Shown here piece by piece: positions 4,389 through 5,294 of a stretch of DNA of 5,294 nucleotides. The stretch covers positions 17,753 to 23,046 of the forward strand of contig DAZF01000074.1 in the NCBI GenBank assembly GCA_002507205.1, written 5' to 3'. The DNA is from Methanolobus sp. UBA32 (GTDB lineage: Archaea; Halobacteriota; Methanosarcinia; Methanosarcinales; Methanosarcinaceae). Position numbers and translations under genes: made by a program. The notes below the pieces were generated by a model. The model saw nothing but the letters and a program-made list of their open reading frames with translations, ran no database searches and had not been told where the DNA came from. Positions within the stretch are counted from its first letter, which is position 1, and every line of letters starts with the position of its first letter.

Positions 4389-5294
4389 ATGCAGCCGGAT
4401 ATTCAAACAATATTCAGACTTCAGCAGAATACTGCACCTATACTGGCACTTACGGATGCAAAAGAAAGAATGGAGCGTCTGTTACGCATTGATAATTACC
4501 TGAAAGATGAAGAACACCTAAAAGAACTCTATAAGGCTCTGTATAAAGACCTACGCAAGCCGGAAGTAGAGGTCATATCAACTGAAGTGGGTGTCATTCA
4601 AACGCAGATAGCCTACCTGAAAAAGAATCTGAGCCGCTGGGTACGGGACCATAAAGCCTCCACTCCACTACCATTGATCGGCACCCGTTCCTACATGCGC
4701 TATGAACCCAGGGGAGTGGTTCTTATTATGTCACCCTGGAACTTCCCACTGAACCTCTCCCTTGTTCCTCTGGTCTATGCAATAGCTGCAGGCAATGCAG
4801 TCATGTTAAAGCCCAGCGAGATCTCATCCCATACTTCCGCCTACATAAAAAAGATGATGGATGGGCTGTTTGACTGGAATGAGGTGGCTGTTATTGAAGG
4901 TGATGCTTCGGTAGCCGGTGAACTGCTGGAACTGCCATTCAATCATATTTTTTTCACCGGCAGTCCACGGGTTGGAAAAATTGTCATGTCCAAAGCTGCA
5001 GAACACCTTTCCAGTGTAACCCTGGAGCTTGGAGGCAAATCACCTGCTATTATAGATGAAACTGCAAACATCCCTAAAATGGCAAGACGCCTTGCATGGG
5101 CAAAATCAATAAACTGCGGACAGACTTGTGTAACTCCCGATTATCTTATCCTGCATGACTCTATTAAGGAATCTTTCATCAATGAGTTCGAATCCTCACT
5201 AAAAGAGTTCTATGCACCTTCTGATAAGGGTATAGACCAATCACCTGATTACTGCAGGATAATAAATGACCATCATTTCCAGCGACTTAATTCC
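4389..5294 (+). CDS. NAD(P)-dependent aldehyde dehydrogenase, class-3-like, 3' truncated by window
   Basis: 302 residues are visible, about two thirds of the usual 450-460 of class 3 (fatty-aldehyde/coniferyl-aldehyde type) enzymes. The family oxidises aldehydes to carboxylates with NAD(P)+. The catalytic set is complete: the N118 region in SPWNFPL, the cofactor lysine K141 in LKPSE, FTGS (189-192) of the nucleotide-binding loop, the general-base glutamate E213 in LELGGKSP, and the nucleophile C247 in CGQTCVTPDY. The short N-terminus with no tail ahead of the first helix, the YEPRGVVLIMSPWNFPL block, and CVTPDY after the nucleophile favour class 3 over the tetrameric class 1/2 enzymes. The ATG at 4389 is supported by GTGAT at 4377-4381. 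The gene lies 31 nt after the membrane-protein gene, suggesting an operon. The substrate is unknown; long-chain or isoprenoid aldehydes are typical of the class. A class-3-like enzyme oxidises a C30 carotenoid aldehyde in Staphylococcus, which would fit a carotenoid role if the neighbour is CruF-like. Confidence 0.9.
   Translation, partial: MQPDIQTIFRLQQNTAPILALTDAKERMERLLRIDNYLKDEEHLKELYKALYKDLRKPEVEVISTEVGVIQTQIAYLKKNLSRWVRDHKASTPLPLIGTRSYMRYEPRGVVLIMSPWNFPLNLSLVPLVYAIAAGNAVMLKPSEISSHTSAYIKKMMDGLFDWNEVAVIEGDASVAGELLELPFNHIFFTGSPRVGKIVMSKAAEHLSSVTLELGGKSPAIIDETANIPKMARRLAWAKSINCGQTCVTPDYLILHDSIKESFINEFESSLKEFYAPSDKGIDQSPDYCRIINDHHFQRLNS

Overview
The window looks like chromosome from a methylotrophic methanogen of the Methanosarcinaceae (Methanolobus, Methanococcoides, Methanosarcina or a relative). 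The main reason is a corrinoid methyl-carrier protein followed by a MtbA/MtaA-type methylcobamide:coenzyme M methyltransferase, a pair that feeds methyl groups from methylated amines or methanol into methanogenesis. The AT-rich intergenic DNA with TATA-like boxes, the long structured leaders and the GGAGG/GGTGAT-type ribosome binding sites agree with this. The genus cannot be fixed from the sequence alone. All genes are on the + strand.

Layout. (1) 1-849: the 3' part of a flavoprotein oxidoreductase of the 2,4-dienoyl-CoA reductase/trimethylamine dehydrogenase type. It is closed by a convincing hairpin plus T-tract terminator at 917-947. (2) 850-1229: a non-coding stretch with the terminator, a TATA-like box flanked by palindromes, and a leader hairpin just before the next gene. 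(3) 1230-1895: a corrinoid protein of the MtmC/MtbC/MttC/MtaC/MtgC family. (4) 1896-2262: an unusually long gap for two genes of one pathway, holding a 60-nt nested inverted repeat and a 14-bp tandem repeat just before the next ribosome binding site. (5) 2263-3282: the methylcobamide:CoM methyltransferase, most like MtbA. (6) 3283-3514: a 10-bp inverted repeat, then a textbook terminator at 3442-3474. (7) 3515-4357 and 4389 onward: a separate two-gene unit made of a polytopic membrane protein of unknown function and a class-3-like aldehyde dehydrogenase that runs off the window.

How the genes work together. The corrinoid protein would be methylated by a substrate-specific methyltransferase that is not in the window. 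The MtbA-like enzyme would then move the methyl group from the corrinoid to coenzyme M for methyl-CoM reductase. The absence of a substrate-specific methyltransferase beside the carrier, and a demethylase-like flavoprotein upstream in its place, is the most interesting contextual feature. The terminator between them warns against assuming one operon. The membrane protein and aldehyde dehydrogenase are probably unrelated to methanogenesis; a carotenoid or lipid aldehyde role is a speculative option. No tRNA, rRNA, CRISPR array or insertion sequence was seen.
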